Origin: Dyella sp. OK004
GTDB taxonomy: Bacteria; Pseudomonadota; Gammaproteobacteria; Xanthomonadales; Rhodanobacteraceae
NCBI RefSeq assembly: GCF_900114495.1
Contig: NZ_FOZI01000004.1
Location: 434,001-498,000, forward strand
Reading direction: 5' to 3'
DNA: 64,000 nt
Below, piece by piece: positions 1-11,156 of the stretch. The translations under genes and the position numbers were made by a program. The notes beneath the pieces were generated by a model. The model ran no database searches. It saw only the letters and a program-made list of their open reading frames with translations, and had not been told where the DNA came from. The stretch's first letter is position 1, and every line of letters begins with the position of its first letter.

Positions 1-422
1 ATCTGCTGCCGGAAGATACCTACCACTACGAACCCCAGGCGAACATCAGCGACGTGCTGATGAACATCGCCATGATCCACGCCCATATCGACTGCGATCC
101 GCAGAACGTCGGCACCTTCCGCGCCATTCTCAGCGACTGCCGCCAGGGCAATCCCCGCTACGGCAAGCTGCTGTGGGAAGAAGGCCCCACCCGCACGCAC
201 AGACTGCTGGAACGCCTGCTGCAACAGGCCGTTGACCACGGCCAGCTGGAAATCGAGAACGTGCCGCAGGCCAGCATTCAGTTCTTCGCGCTGATCAAGG
301 GCGATCTCGTCCTGCGCCGCATGTTCGGCTGCGACGGCTGCCAGGACGCCTTCGCCACCGAGATGGAAGCCAACGCCCGCGCCGGCGTGGCCACTTTCCT
401 GCGCGCCTATCTGCCGCGCTAA
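1..422 (+). CDS. TetR/AcrR-family regulator, C-terminal part (5' end outside window)
   Basis: The reading frame is open from the left edge and ends at TAA 420-422, so only the C-terminal ligand-binding half (about 140 residues) is present; the N-terminal helix-turn-helix lies outside. The visible part is helical, with features like RFGCD/CQDAF and a terminal helix GVATFLRAYLPR, resembling the AefR-like TetR C-terminal domain. Internal GTG and ATG codons near 54 are not the start, because coding continues upstream. The regulated genes cannot be identified from this window. Family call is from overall pattern and is moderate; the assignment as a truncated-by-window gene is firm. Confidence 0.7.
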   Translation, partial: LLPEDTYHYEPQANISDVLMNIAMIHAHIDCDPQNVGTFRAILSDCRQGNPRYGKLLWEEGPTRTHRLLERLLQQAVDHGQLEIENVPQASIQFFALIKGDLVLRRMFGCDGCQDAFATEMEANARAGVATFLRAYLPR

Positions 423-484
423 GACCGGCCTCTGGGCGGCATACTCGCCCGTATCCCGCTTTCATGATTGAATAGTCGCTTCTG

Positions 485-2516
<2,032 letters not shown>

Positions 2517-2532
2517 TGCCGAATCAGGCAAC

Positions 2533-2566
2533 AAAAACCGCGCGTGGAAGCACGCGCGGTTTTTTT
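2533..2566 (+). terminator. Intrinsic terminator of thiC
   Basis: Perfect stem CCGCGCGTG / CACGCGCGG with a GAAG loop, flanked by an A-run on the left and a run of seven T on the right. It begins about 15 nt after the thiC stop codon. Confidence 0.95.
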
Positions 2567-2660
2567 GTGTTCGTTGCAAGCTCCGCGCAAGCTATCTCGC
2601 CATGTCATCCCGCGCTACCTTTAGCGCGTTGATACCGGATCGATGCCCAAGGAATCGAGC

Positions 2661-3668
2661 ATGCCAGCCACTGAGTCCAGCGCCAGACCGAACCACACTC
2701 TGTTGCGTGTGGTGCTGGTATTGCTGGCGGTGCCGCTGCTGCTGGCCTGTATCGCCATATGGTGGTGGGACCGGGAGCCCGACCTGCTCGATCCCGCCGC
2801 GCCGCCGCGTACCGAGCTGACCGCCATGCGGCGCCCGGTGACCCCCGGAGCGGCCACCACCATCAGTGTGATCCGTTCGGTGCAGGCGCTGGTGAACAGG
2901 CACGAAGCGCATGCCAAGGGACACAAACATCCCTCCGTGCTCGCGATGGAGGCGTCGCCTGCGTGGCAGCGCGGTTCACTCATCGCCACGCGCGATCTGC
3001 TGCATGCCCTGCGCAGCGCCTTCGCCCGTCCCGAAGCACCGTTGCTCGAAGACAAGGACCTGGCCGATGCCGACGGTCTGCTCGCCGGCCGAGGTGGCCG
3101 CTGGCCGTTGCGCAATGCCCAAAGCCAGTACCGCAAGGTCGGCGACCATCTGCAGGCCTATCTGGACCGTCTGACCGACGACGATCCGGACAACGCCTTT
3201 TTCAGTACCAGCGCCGATCACCTCGCCGACTACCTGGACGTGGCCTCGGACCGGCTCGATGCGCTTGAGCAGCGCCTCGCTTCCGGCGTGGTACCTCCGC
3301 GTCCCGGCGAGTTCTCGCCACCGCACTGGCCGGCGGTGGTGTCGGCCATGGCCCTGCGCAGAGGCAATGCACCGTGGCGGCGCGGCGATGACACCTTCTA
3401 CGAAGCACGTGGCTACACCACGACCCTGCTGATGCAGATGAAAGCGTTCCAGCACGACTTCGCACCGGTGCTCAAGGACCCGGCGGCGCAAGCCGACCTG
3501 CAAGAAGCCATCCATGAACTGGAGGCCGTGCAGGCACCCGGTAGCCCGCTGGCGCTCAATGGCGGTCCGTCACCAAAGTTCGCCAATCACTCGCTTGCGT
3601 TGGCAGACTACGTCTCGCGCATCAATGCCGCCGTGACCGACCTGCGCGATCAGCTGCGTCACAGCTGA
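2661..3668 (+). CDS. DUF2333-family membrane protein
   Basis: About 335 residues with one N-terminal transmembrane helix (LLRVVLVLLAVPLLLACIAI) followed by a large soluble, presumably periplasmic, domain. The order of features (WWWDREPD after the membrane helix, a duplicated-looking helical region, RGNAPWRRGDDTFYEARGYTTTLL) fits the uncharacterised DUF2333 family found in gammaproteobacteria. Start chosen at ATG 2661 because AAGGA at 2649-2653 is well spaced; ATG 2643 upstream has no Shine-Dalgarno. Stands alone between the thiC terminator and a convergent SDR gene. Function unknown. Confidence 0.75.
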   Translation: MPATESSARPNHTLLRVVLVLLAVPLLLACIAIWWWDREPDLLDPAAPPRTELTAMRRPVTPGAATTISVIRSVQALVNRHEAHAKGHKHPSVLAMEASPAWQRGSLIATRDLLHALRSAFARPEAPLLEDKDLADADGLLAGRGGRWPLRNAQSQYRKVGDHLQAYLDRLTDDDPDNAFFSTSADHLADYLDVASDRLDALEQRLASGVVPPRPGEFSPPHWPAVVSAMALRRGNAPWRRGDDTFYEARGYTTTLLMQMKAFQHDFAPVLKDPAAQADLQEAIHELEAVQAPGSPLALNGGPSPKFANHSLALADYVSRINAAVTDLRDQLRHS

Positions 3669-3688
3669 TCGCTTTTGGCAAAAGTCGC

Positions 3689-4585
3689 TCAGCTCACCCG
3701 CGGCGACAACAGATCGCCTACGCCGACACGCCGCAGAAACTCCACGCGAATCCGGTCCGCCACCGCGGCGACCACGGCGGCGCCATCATCGGACGGATCG
3801 ATATGCACGCGGAATGGCCGCTGTCCGTGCGGACGGTTCACGATGTCGACCATGGCATCCGCCACAGTCGCTACATCCGCATCCGCCGGTTCGCACGCCG
3901 CCAGGCCGCGCAGGATTTCGTCCTCGAAACCGGCGTACGGACCCTTGGCGTATTCCTCCACGCGCGCGGTGTCGGCCGGTTTGCCTGAGTGGGTGAAGTG
4001 GTTGGTGCCCTTGGTGAATGCGCCCGGTACCACGATGGACGTCTCGATCCCCCAGCGCGCCAGTTCGCCGGCATAACTCACCGCCACGGAATCCATCGCC
4101 GCCTTCGCCGCGAAGTAGGGCGCGAGATAAGGCGGTGTGCCGCCACGCGTGCTGCTGCTTGACACCCACAGCACCAGACCCTTGCGCTGCCGGCGCAACT
4201 GCGGCAACGCGGCGCGATTCACGCGCTGCGTGCCCAGTACATTCACGTCATACAGCTGCGCGAACTGCTCCGGCGTGAACGCTTCCGCCGGACCGAACAC
4301 CATGTGCCCCGCGTTATGGACCACTACATCCAGGTGATCGTGCGCAGCCGCGATCTGCGCCACGGCAGCATCGGCCGAGTCTTGGGAAAGCACATCCAGT
4401 TCGATCGCACGCAAATCCACTGCCTGTTCCCTAGCGTAGTTATGCAAGGCCTCGACCTGTGGCGCGTTGCGCCCCTGCGTTTCGCGCATGCTGGCGTAGA
4501 CGGTGTGGCCGGCGTGCGCCAACGCGCGAGCCGCAAGTGCGCCGAAACCACTGGATGCACCTGTGATCAGGATGATCTGTTTCAT
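3689..4585 (-). CDS. SDR-family NAD(P)-dependent oxidoreductase
   Basis: A 298-residue classical short-chain dehydrogenase. Visible: Rossmann glycine motif TGASSGFGALAA at residues 7-18, NAG motif (VVVHNAG), the catalytic serine cluster VSSSSTRGG and the active-site YFAAK (YxxxK). The start ATG has GGAGA 7 nt upstream on the minus strand. Substrate cannot be inferred; such proteins are usually carbonyl reductases. It lies downstream of a second SDR gene on the same strand, but a 214-bp palindromic element separates the two and probably stops co-transcription. Confidence 0.9.
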   Translation of the reverse strand: MKQIILITGASSGFGALAARALAHAGHTVYASMRETQGRNAPQVEALHNYAREQAVDLRAIELDVLSQDSADAAVAQIAAAHDHLDVVVHNAGHMVFGPAEAFTPEQFAQLYDVNVLGTQRVNRAALPQLRRQRKGLVLWVSSSSTRGGTPPYLAPYFAAKAAMDSVAVSYAGELARWGIETSIVVPGAFTKGTNHFTHSGKPADTARVEEYAKGPYAGFEDEILRGLAACEPADADVATVADAMVDIVNRPHGQRPFRVHIDPSDDGAAVVAAVADRIRVEFLRRVGVGDLLSPRVS

Positions 4586-4607
4586 TGGACTATCTCCGAA
4601 GAAGCTT

Positions 4608-4821
4608 GATTAGCGTCGAGTCTCAGCTACGCGAATTCTTGGCTCCCTCCCCTGCTTGCAGGGGAGGGTTGGGGAGGGGTGAGTACTTGAGAAAGCGCGT
4701 CCATGTGAGTTTTTCGCAAGGGCTTACCCCCTCCCGACCTCCCCCCTGTCCCACGGGACTAGCTTCGCGTCGCGAGCAGGGGGAGGAGAAAAGCGCGCGT
4801 AGCTGAGACTCGACGCCAATC
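4608..4821. repeat. 214-bp palindromic intergenic element with 26-bp terminal inverted repeats
   Basis: Left end 4608-4633 (GATTAGCGTCGAGTCTCAGC then TACGCG) and right end 4796-4821 are inverted copies matching at 25 of 26 positions. The interior is also imperfectly self-complementary: CTCCCCTGC/GCAGGGGAG near the left, and GGTTGGGGAGGGGTGAG pairing with CTTACCCCCTCCCGACC on the right. The whole unit could fold into one long hairpin. No open reading frame of note is inside and no target-site duplication was recognised. It looks like a MITE- or REP-class element and lies between two minus-strand SDR genes. Confidence 0.8.
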
Positions 4822-4843
4822 AGGCGAAGAATAGGGCGGCGCT

Positions 4844-5581
4844 TTACGCCATGCCGCCGTTGACGCGGACGACCTGCGCATTCACCCAGCCGCCGTCGGG
4901 ACCGACGAGGAAGGACACAGCTTTGGCAATGTCATCGGGCGTACCGATGCGCTCGAGTGGCGCAAGCTTGCTGATCTGCGCGATCTGCTCGTCCGTCTTG
5001 CCGTGGAAGAACAGCTCCGTGCCCACCGGGCCCGGTGCCACGGCATTCACCGTGATGCCGCGTCCGCGCAGCTCATTGGCGAGTACATGCACCAGTCCTT
5101 CCACGCCGGCCTTGGAAGCCACATAAGCGCCGTAGGTGGGAAAGGCCTTGGCGATCACGCTGGTGGAAAGCGCGATGATGCGGCCGCTGCTCTGCATGGT
5201 TTCCGCGGCCTTGCCCAGCACCAGAAAACTGCCACGCAGATTGGTGCGGATGATGCGGTCGAATGCATCGACATTGCCGCCCGCGATGGGGAAGTTGGCC
5301 ATGATGCCGGCGCTATGCACCACCACATCCACGTTGCCGGAAAGCTCGCCGGCCGTATCGAATATCCGCGCCACATCCTGCGCATCGGCGATGTCGCCCT
5401 GCACGGCGAGGGCACGGCCGCCAGCCTGTTCAATCTCGGCAACCACCTCGTTCGCCTTGGCCGGGTTGCCGGCGTAATGCACGGCGATGGCAAAGCCGTC
5501 GCTGGCCAGGCGCAAGGCGATGGCGCGGCCAATACCGCCAGAGGCGCCGGTGACCAGGGCGGTCTTGATCTGCTTGTTCAT
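4844..5581 (-). CDS. SDR-family oxidoreductase (FabG-like)
   Basis: A 245-residue short-chain dehydrogenase of FabG-like size. TGASGGIGRAIA at residues 11-22 binds the cofactor, VVHSAG is the NAG-like motif, STS plus YVASK form the active site, and the C-terminus PEDIA-like stretch GTPDDIAKAVSFL and final VRVNGGMA are typical. The residue pattern after strand two (HYAGN) favours NADPH, by inference. GGAG lies 8 nt before ATG. It is divergent from the LysR gene at 5718, which is the usual arrangement for a LysR-controlled target. Confidence 0.9.
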   Translation of the reverse strand: MNKQIKTALVTGASGGIGRAIALRLASDGFAIAVHYAGNPAKANEVVAEIEQAGGRALAVQGDIADAQDVARIFDTAGELSGNVDVVVHSAGIMANFPIAGGNVDAFDRIIRTNLRGSFLVLGKAAETMQSSGRIIALSTSVIAKAFPTYGAYVASKAGVEGLVHVLANELRGRGITVNAVAPGPVGTELFFHGKTDEQIAQISKLAPLERIGTPDDIAKAVSFLVGPDGGWVNAQVVRVNGGMA

Positions 5582-5717
5582 AGGGAATGCTCCAGTCGTT
5601 GAATGAGGCCCGTGGGTGGGCCGGTCTTTACGTGGAAAGCATTCTTTCCGTTGATGTTGACTGGATAAATCACCTCAAACTGGCAAGTTAATTCGCTCCT
5701 ATTGAATAATCGGCGCC

Positions 5718-6629
5718 ATGGATCGCCTGGATGCCCTGCGCCTGTTCACCCGCATCGTCGAGCTCGGCAGCTTCTCCCGAGCCGCCGGCGAGCTGGATAT
5801 CCCGCGCGCCACCGCCACCTACGCCATCAAGGAATTGGAAGCCCGGCTCGGCGCGCGCCTGCTCGAACGCACCACCCGCCAGGTGCGCACTACCCTGGAT
5901 GGCCGCGCCTACTACGAGCGCTGCGTGCATCTATTGGCCGAGTTGGAGGACGCCGAATCGGCGCTCGGCACCGCGACCTCCAACCCGCGCGGCACCCTGC
6001 GGCTGGATCTGCACGGCACCCATGCCACCAGCATCGTGCTGCCGCGGATCAACGACTTCCGCAACCGCTATCCGCACATTGACCTGGTCGTCAGCAGCGG
6101 CGACCGCTTGGTGGATCTGGTGCGCGAAGGCATCGACTGCGTGATCCGCGCCGGCACGCCCAAGGATTCCTCACTAGTCGCGCGCCGCCTCGCAGTCATG
6201 CCGGAGATCATCTGCGCCAGCCCCGACTATCTGGCGCGCTTCGGCACGCCAATGCACCCCGACGAACTCGCTAATCATCAATCGGTCGGCTTCTTCGCCA
6301 GCAGCCGCGACATTGCCTATCCCTTCGAGCTCATCGTGGACGGCCGGGCGCGCGAATACAGCTTGAGCAGCTGGATCTCCGTCAACGATGCCGGCAGTTA
6401 TCTGGTCGCCGCGCTGCAAGGCTGCGGACTGGTACAACTGCCGCGCTACGCCGTTGAGCAATCCCTGCACGATGGACGTCTGGTGGAAGTACTCAGCGAT
6501 TGGGTCTCGCCAGGACTGCCGGTATCAGTGATGTATCCCTACCATCGACAGCTGTCGCCACGGGTGCGGGTTTTTATCGACTGGGTGACTGAGCTTTATG
6601 CCGAACGCTTCAGCGCGGTAACGGGTTAG
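5718..6629 (+). CDS. LysR-family transcriptional regulator
   Basis: A 303-residue LTTR: N-terminal winged helix (DALRLFTRIVELGSFSRAAG, recognition helix around RATATYAIKELEARLG), then a periplasmic-binding-protein-like effector domain beginning near residue 90. The shape (SFSRAA, TTRQVRTTLDGRAYYERC) matches the CrgA/AaeR-like group that typically controls an adjacent oxidoreductase. It is divergent from the SDR at 4844-5581, with a 136-bp intergenic region likely holding its operator. No convincing Shine-Dalgarno precedes the ATG. Confidence 0.93.
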   Translation: MDRLDALRLFTRIVELGSFSRAAGELDIPRATATYAIKELEARLGARLLERTTRQVRTTLDGRAYYERCVHLLAELEDAESALGTATSNPRGTLRLDLHGTHATSIVLPRINDFRNRYPHIDLVVSSGDRLVDLVREGIDCVIRAGTPKDSSLVARRLAVMPEIICASPDYLARFGTPMHPDELANHQSVGFFASSRDIAYPFELIVDGRAREYSLSSWISVNDAGSYLVAALQGCGLVQLPRYAVEQSLHDGRLVEVLSDWVSPGLPVSVMYPYHRQLSPRVRVFIDWVTELYAERFSAVTG

Positions 6630-6706
6630 TTTCGCCAGTTGATGCTCCAACCAAACATGCATCTGCCTCAAAGCAGAACCAACTTTTTTCATTCCAAGAA
6701 TTCTTC

Positions 6707-7600
6707 ATGTCACCTGATACCAACAACACGTCAACCCTCGAACTCTCCCCCATCGTCGCCGGTCTGTGGCGCATCACCGACTGGCATCTCAGCGTGCAGG
6801 AGCGCGTACGCTGGATCGAGCAGGCACTCGAACTCGGCATTACCTCGTTCGATCACGCCGATATCTATGGTGACTACCGGGCGGAGGCGCTGTTCGGCGA
6901 AGCACTGAAAGCGATGCCGGCGCTGCGCGAACGCATGCAGCTGATCACGAAATGCGGCATCCGGCTGCGCTCCGCCCAGCGTGACTACCGGGTCAATTAC
7001 TACGACACTTCGGCAGTGTACGTGCGCACGCAAGTGGAGCAGTCCCTGCGCAACCTGCACACCGAGCACTTGGATCTGGTCCTGATCCACCGTCCCGATT
7101 ACCTGATGGACGCAGCCGCACTGGCCGACACCTTCGCCAGCCTTACCCGCGAGGGCAAGGTGCGCCACTGGGGCGTCTCCAACCACAGCACCAGCCAGTT
7201 CGCGCTGCTGCATCAGCGGCATCCATTGCTGACCAACCAGGTCGAGCTGTCCCCGCTGCAGATGGATGCGCTGGCCGACGGCACCCTCGATCAGGCTCAG
7301 CAACTGGGCCTGCGCCCGATGATCTGGTCGCCACTCGGCGGTGGTCGCCTGTTCACCGGCCAGGACGAACAGGCCGTCCGCGTGCGCGAGCAAATGACCG
7401 CCATCGCCGCGCACCATGACATCAGCCTCGCCACGCTCGCTTTTGCGTGGGTGCTCCGCCATCCCTCCCGTCCTCATGCCATTACCGGCACCGGCCGCAT
7501 CGAAGGATTGCGCGAAGCCGTCGCTGCATTGGACGTGCAGCTCGATGCTGAAGACTGGTATGCGATCTGGACGGCGAGCAAGGGTCATTCGGTGCCATAA
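6707..7600 (+). CDS. Aldo/keto reductase (YdhF-like)
   Basis: A 297-residue TIM-barrel oxidoreductase. The catalytic tetrad is visible: Asp and Tyr in DHADIYGDY, Lys in LITKCGI, His in LIHRPD. The region WSPLGGGRLF and the C-terminal IPITGTGRIEGL-like stretch (HAITGTGRIEGLREA) bind NADPH. Similar overall to E. coli YdhF. It follows the LysR gene on the same strand with a 77-nt gap, so it may share the LysR regulon. Physiological substrate unknown. Confidence 0.9.
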   Translation: MSPDTNNTSTLELSPIVAGLWRITDWHLSVQERVRWIEQALELGITSFDHADIYGDYRAEALFGEALKAMPALRERMQLITKCGIRLRSAQRDYRVNYYDTSAVYVRTQVEQSLRNLHTEHLDLVLIHRPDYLMDAAALADTFASLTREGKVRHWGVSNHSTSQFALLHQRHPLLTNQVELSPLQMDALADGTLDQAQQLGLRPMIWSPLGGGRLFTGQDEQAVRVREQMTAIAAHHDISLATLAFAWVLRHPSRPHAITGTGRIEGLREAVAALDVQLDAEDWYAIWTASKGHSVP

Positions 7601-7693
7601 ACGCACGTCACATCCAGGCCAACCTGGCCTAGGGTTTGTCTTGTGGACGGTGTACCTTCGGGCCTTCTCGAAATACCACCTGGGGAGCCAGCC

Positions 7694-9670
7694 ATGGCCA
7701 GCCATAACCCGGTCGATGTCGTGCCCAGTCGCGAGCAGTTGTTGCATGCCTTGTACGAGGCGGCGGAGCTCGAGCACTGCCTCATGTGCACCTATCTCTA
7801 TGCCGCCTTCTCACTGAAGTCGTCGCTGGATGAAGGTCTCACGGCCGAACAGCTCAATGCCGTCACGCGCTGGCGGCGCATGATTGTGGAGATCGCCACC
7901 GAGGAGATGGGGCATCTGGCGTCGGTGTGGAATATCACCGCGGCGCTGGGCGGAGCGCCGCGCGTCGGGCGCTCGAACTTCCCGCTCGACCCCGGCTACC
8001 TGCCGGCCGGCGTGGTGGTGAAACTGGCGCCCTTCAACCGGGCGACGCTGCAACATTTCATCTATCTGGAACGGCCTGCCGATTCCACCGAGATGGATGG
8101 CGAGGGCTTTGCGCCCGAGCGCGCCTTCGTGCGCGGTGTCGATGGCCCTCGTCTGACGCCGATGGGCATGGACTACGACACCGTGGGCGCGTTCTACGAA
8201 AAGCTCGGCGAGAACCTGCGCAAACTCGCCGACGCACAGGGCGAAGCCAATGCCTTATGCGGCGATCCGGCGCTGCAGCTATCCGACGCCGATGTCTCCC
8301 TGCCGGGTGCGAAGCGCGTGATCTGCCTGAAGACGGCGCTGATCGCGTTCAACGCGATCGTGACCCAGGGCGAAGGCGCGCAGCAGAACGCCGAGGGTTC
8401 GCACTATCAGAAATTCGCGGCCATCCGCGAGGAATACCAGACGCTGCTCGAGGCCGATCCCTCTTTCGTGCCGGCCTTCCCCGCGGCCACCAATCCCGTA
8501 CTGCGCCGGCCACCGCGCCCGGAAGGCCGCGTGTGGATCGAAGACGCCAGAGCCATCGCCACCGTCGATTTGGCCAACAGCGCCTACGGTTTGATGCAGC
8601 GCTTGCTCGCTTACACCTATGCCGTACCCGCGCCGGATCCGGACAAGATGCTGGCGCTCGATCTGTCGATCGGTCTGATGCACGCACTGGTGCCGCTGGC
8701 CGAGCGTGCCGCGCGGCTGCCGGCCGGTCCGTCGAATCCCACCTGCCACGCAGGCGTTACCTTCATTACCTTGCGCGACACGGCAGCGCTGCCGCCTGGC
8801 CCAAGCGCGCGCCGCTTTTTCCGCGAGCGTATCCAGCAACTGGCGGATGCCGCGGTACGCATGAATGAGGGCGGCGATGCCCGCACCGCTGCCGCGGCTT
8901 CGATACTGTCCCGGCTCGCGCAAAACGCGGTGCAGAACTTCGATCTGGCCAGGCCTGCGCCTTCGGCGGCAGCGCCGGCCGTCGCACCAACCGCGCCGCC
9001 TGCTCAACCAGCGCCACCGACCTCCGTGCAGGACGGCATCGAACAGGTCGAGGGTGAGAAATTGACGCTGCTGTTCGAAGCCAAGCGCTGCATCCACGCG
9101 CGCTTTTGCGTTACGGGTGCGCCCACGGTCTTCCTCGCCAACGTGCAGGGCCCGTGGATCCATCCCGACACCATGGATGCGGAACGGCTGGCGGATATCG
9201 CGCATGCCTGTCCCTCCGGCGCCATCCGCTACAAACGGCGCGACGGTCGCCCGGACGAAACCGCGCCGCCGGTGAATCTCGCCGCTACACGCGAAGCCGG
9301 GCCGTACGCATTCCGCGGCGATCTGCGCTTGAACGGCGTGCCCGCCGGTTTTCGAGCCACGCTCTGCCGCTGCGGCGCTTCCAAGAACAAACCGTTCTGC
9401 GACGGCTCGCATCACGACATCGGCTTCAGCGCCACTGGCGAACCGCCGACAGGAACAGCGACGGATGCGCTGGCGGTACGCGACGGCCCGCTGCATATCG
9501 AGCCGCAACACAACGGACCATTGAAAGTACGCGGCAATCTCGAGATCACCAGCGGCACCGGCCGCATGGTGGCGCGAGTCGCCAGTGCCTTTTTGTGCCG
9601 CTGCGGCGGCAGCCAGAACAAGCCGTTCTGCGACGGCACACACGCCAAGATCGGATTTGTGGCGGACTAA
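7694..9670 (+). CDS. Ferritin-like / 4Fe-4S / double-CDGSH fusion protein
   Basis: A 658-residue multidomain protein. Residues about 10-290 form a ferritin-like domain of the VioB/iminophenylpyruvate-dimer-synthase type (LEHCLMCTYLY with an ExxC-type helix, EIATEEMGHLASVWN). After a Pro/Ala linker, residues about 466-512 are a Fer4_19-type single 4Fe-4S domain (CIHARFC, then CPSGAIRY). Two CDGSH iron-sulfur domains follow: CRCGASKNKPFCDGSH near residue 558 and CRCGGSQNKPFCDGTH near residue 636. Start taken at ATG 7694 with TGGGGAG 6 nt upstream; an earlier in-frame codon at 7643 lacks one. A ProY-like permease gene follows 51 nt later. Probably a cytoplasmic redox or metal-dependent enzyme; substrate unknown. 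Confidence 0.85.
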   Translation: MASHNPVDVVPSREQLLHALYEAAELEHCLMCTYLYAAFSLKSSLDEGLTAEQLNAVTRWRRMIVEIATEEMGHLASVWNITAALGGAPRVGRSNFPLDPGYLPAGVVVKLAPFNRATLQHFIYLERPADSTEMDGEGFAPERAFVRGVDGPRLTPMGMDYDTVGAFYEKLGENLRKLADAQGEANALCGDPALQLSDADVSLPGAKRVICLKTALIAFNAIVTQGEGAQQNAEGSHYQKFAAIREEYQTLLEADPSFVPAFPAATNPVLRRPPRPEGRVWIEDARAIATVDLANSAYGLMQRLLAYTYAVPAPDPDKMLALDLSIGLMHALVPLAERAARLPAGPSNPTCHAGVTFITLRDTAALPPGPSARRFFRERIQQLADAAVRMNEGGDARTAAAASILSRLAQNAVQNFDLARPAPSAAAPAVAPTAPPAQPAPPTSVQDGIEQVEGEKLTLLFEAKRCIHARFCVTGAPTVFLANVQGPWIHPDTMDAERLADIAHACPSGAIRYKRRDGRPDETAPPVNLAATREAGPYAFRGDLRLNGVPAGFRATLCRCGASKNKPFCDGSHHDIGFSATGEPPTGTATDALAVRDGPLHIEPQHNGPLKVRGNLEITSGTGRMVARVASAFLCRCGGSQNKPFCDGTHAKIGFVAD

Positions 9671-9721
9671 GTCGACAACGGTCTTCGTAACATCAACCAA
9701 GCCATTCGTATCGGGACACCT

Positions 9722-11101
9722 ATGCACACGAACGAACAAGCGTTGAAGCGCGGCCTGCAGGAACGCCACATCCGCCTCATGGCGTTGGGCTCGGCCATCG
9801 GCGTGGGGTTGTTTTTGGGTTCGGCCAACGCGATCAAACTCGCCGGGCCGGCGATCCTGCTTTCCTACATCATGGGCGGCATCGCGATCTTCATCATCAT
9901 GCGCGCGCTGGGCGAAATGGCCGTGCACAACCCGGTGGCCGGTTCCTTTAGCCGCTACGCACAGGACTACCTCGGTCCGCTGTCGGGCTATCTCACCGGC
10001 TGGAACTATTGGTTTATGTGGCTGGTGACCTGCGTGGCCGAAATCACCGCCGTCGGCATCTACATGGGCATCTGGTTTCCGGACGTGCCGCAATGGATCT
10101 GGGCTTTGGCGGCGCTGGCTGCGATGGGCGCGGTGAACCTCGCCACGGTCAAGGCCTACGGCGAGTTCGAATTCTGGTTCGCCATGATCAAGGTGGTGAC
10201 GATCGTGCTGATGATTATCGGCGGCGGCGCCATGATCCTGTTCGGTCTCGGCAACCATGGCGTCGCGACAGGCATCAGCAATCTGTGGGCGCACGGCGGC
10301 TTCATGCCTAATGGCGCACAGGGCATGTTGATGGCGCTGCAAATGGTGATGTTTGCCTATCTCGGCGTGGAGATGATTGGCCTCACCGCCGGCGAGGCCG
10401 ACAACCCGAACAAGTCGATTCCCGACGCGATCAACTCCGTGTTCTGGCGCATCCTGATTTTCTACGTGGGTGCGCTGTTCGTGATCCTGTCGATCTACCC
10501 ATGGAACGAACTGGGCACGCACGGCAGCCCCTTCGTGATGACTTTCGAACGCCTCGGCATCAAATCCGCCGCCGGCATCATCAACTTCGTCGTGCTCACC
10601 GCGGCACTGTCCTCGTGCAACGGCGGCATCTACAGTACCGGCCGCATGCTCTACAACCTGGCCCAGCAAGGTCAGGCGCCGCGCATGTTCGCGGTGACGT
10701 CGAAAGGCGGCATACCGCACCGCGCGATCCAGGTGTCGATTGTCGCGTTGTTGCTCGGCGTGCTGCTCAATTACCTGGTGCCGGCAAAAGTGTTCGTCTG
10801 GGTGACATCGGTCGCCACCTTCGGCGCCATCTGGACCTGGGGTGTGGTACTGATCACGCAGATGAAGTTTCGGAAGAGCCTGAGCGACGCCGAACGTCAG
10901 CGGCTGGTCTTCCGCATGCCGTTCTATCCGTATGCGTCGTGGCTCGCACTGGCGTTCCTGGTGCTGGTGATCGGGTTGATGGCGCATTTCCCCGATACGC
11001 GCGTGGCGCTTCTGGTCGGGCCGCTCTGGCTCGTGCTGCTGGCGGTGCTGTATTACGTGTTTGGATTGGGTAAGCGCGAGCTCGCCAACAGCGCGGGCTA
11101 G
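9722..11101 (+). CDS. proY: Amino acid permease, APC family (ProY-like)
   Basis: A 459-residue inner-membrane transporter with about 12 hydrophobic helices. Helix 1 carries the APC signature GSAIGVGLFLGSA, followed by RALGEMAVHNPVAGSFSRYA, and the segment GLTAGEADNPNKSIPDAINS matches the ProY/CycA/AroP subgroup closely. Family members import amino acids with protons; proline specificity is only inferred from similarity to ProY. GGGA precedes the ATG. It follows the ferritin/CDGSH fusion gene and could be co-transcribed with it. Confidence 0.85.
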   Translation: MHTNEQALKRGLQERHIRLMALGSAIGVGLFLGSANAIKLAGPAILLSYIMGGIAIFIIMRALGEMAVHNPVAGSFSRYAQDYLGPLSGYLTGWNYWFMWLVTCVAEITAVGIYMGIWFPDVPQWIWALAALAAMGAVNLATVKAYGEFEFWFAMIKVVTIVLMIIGGGAMILFGLGNHGVATGISNLWAHGGFMPNGAQGMLMALQMVMFAYLGVEMIGLTAGEADNPNKSIPDAINSVFWRILIFYVGALFVILSIYPWNELGTHGSPFVMTFERLGIKSAAGIINFVVLTAALSSCNGGIYSTGRMLYNLAQQGQAPRMFAVTSKGGIPHRAIQVSIVALLLGVLLNYLVPAKVFVWVTSVATFGAIWTWGVVLITQMKFRKSLSDAERQRLVFRMPFYPYASWLALAFLVLVIGLMAHFPDTRVALLVGPLWLVLLAVLYYVFGLGKRELANSAG

Positions 11102-11111
11102 GTCAGGCCTA

Positions 11112-11144
11112 CCCGAGCGCCCTAGCTGTAGCTACGGCGCTCGG
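11112..11144. terminator. Hairpin between convergent permease and ParB-like genes
   Basis: Perfect 10-bp arms CCCGAGCGCC and GGCGCTCGGG around a 13-nt loop, 11 nt after the permease stop and 12 nt from the stop of the opposing gene. No T-run, so either a Rho-independent terminator of weak type or a stabilising 3' hairpin for both transcripts. Confidence 0.6.
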
Positions 11145-11156
11145 GTGACATGGCTT

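Noticed and set aside
8279-10987. 902-residue open frame on the minus strand
   Set aside because: Antisense to the ferritin/CDGSH fusion and the permease, both with clear domains; composition (His/Arg/Gln-rich) is typical of a high-GC shadow frame.
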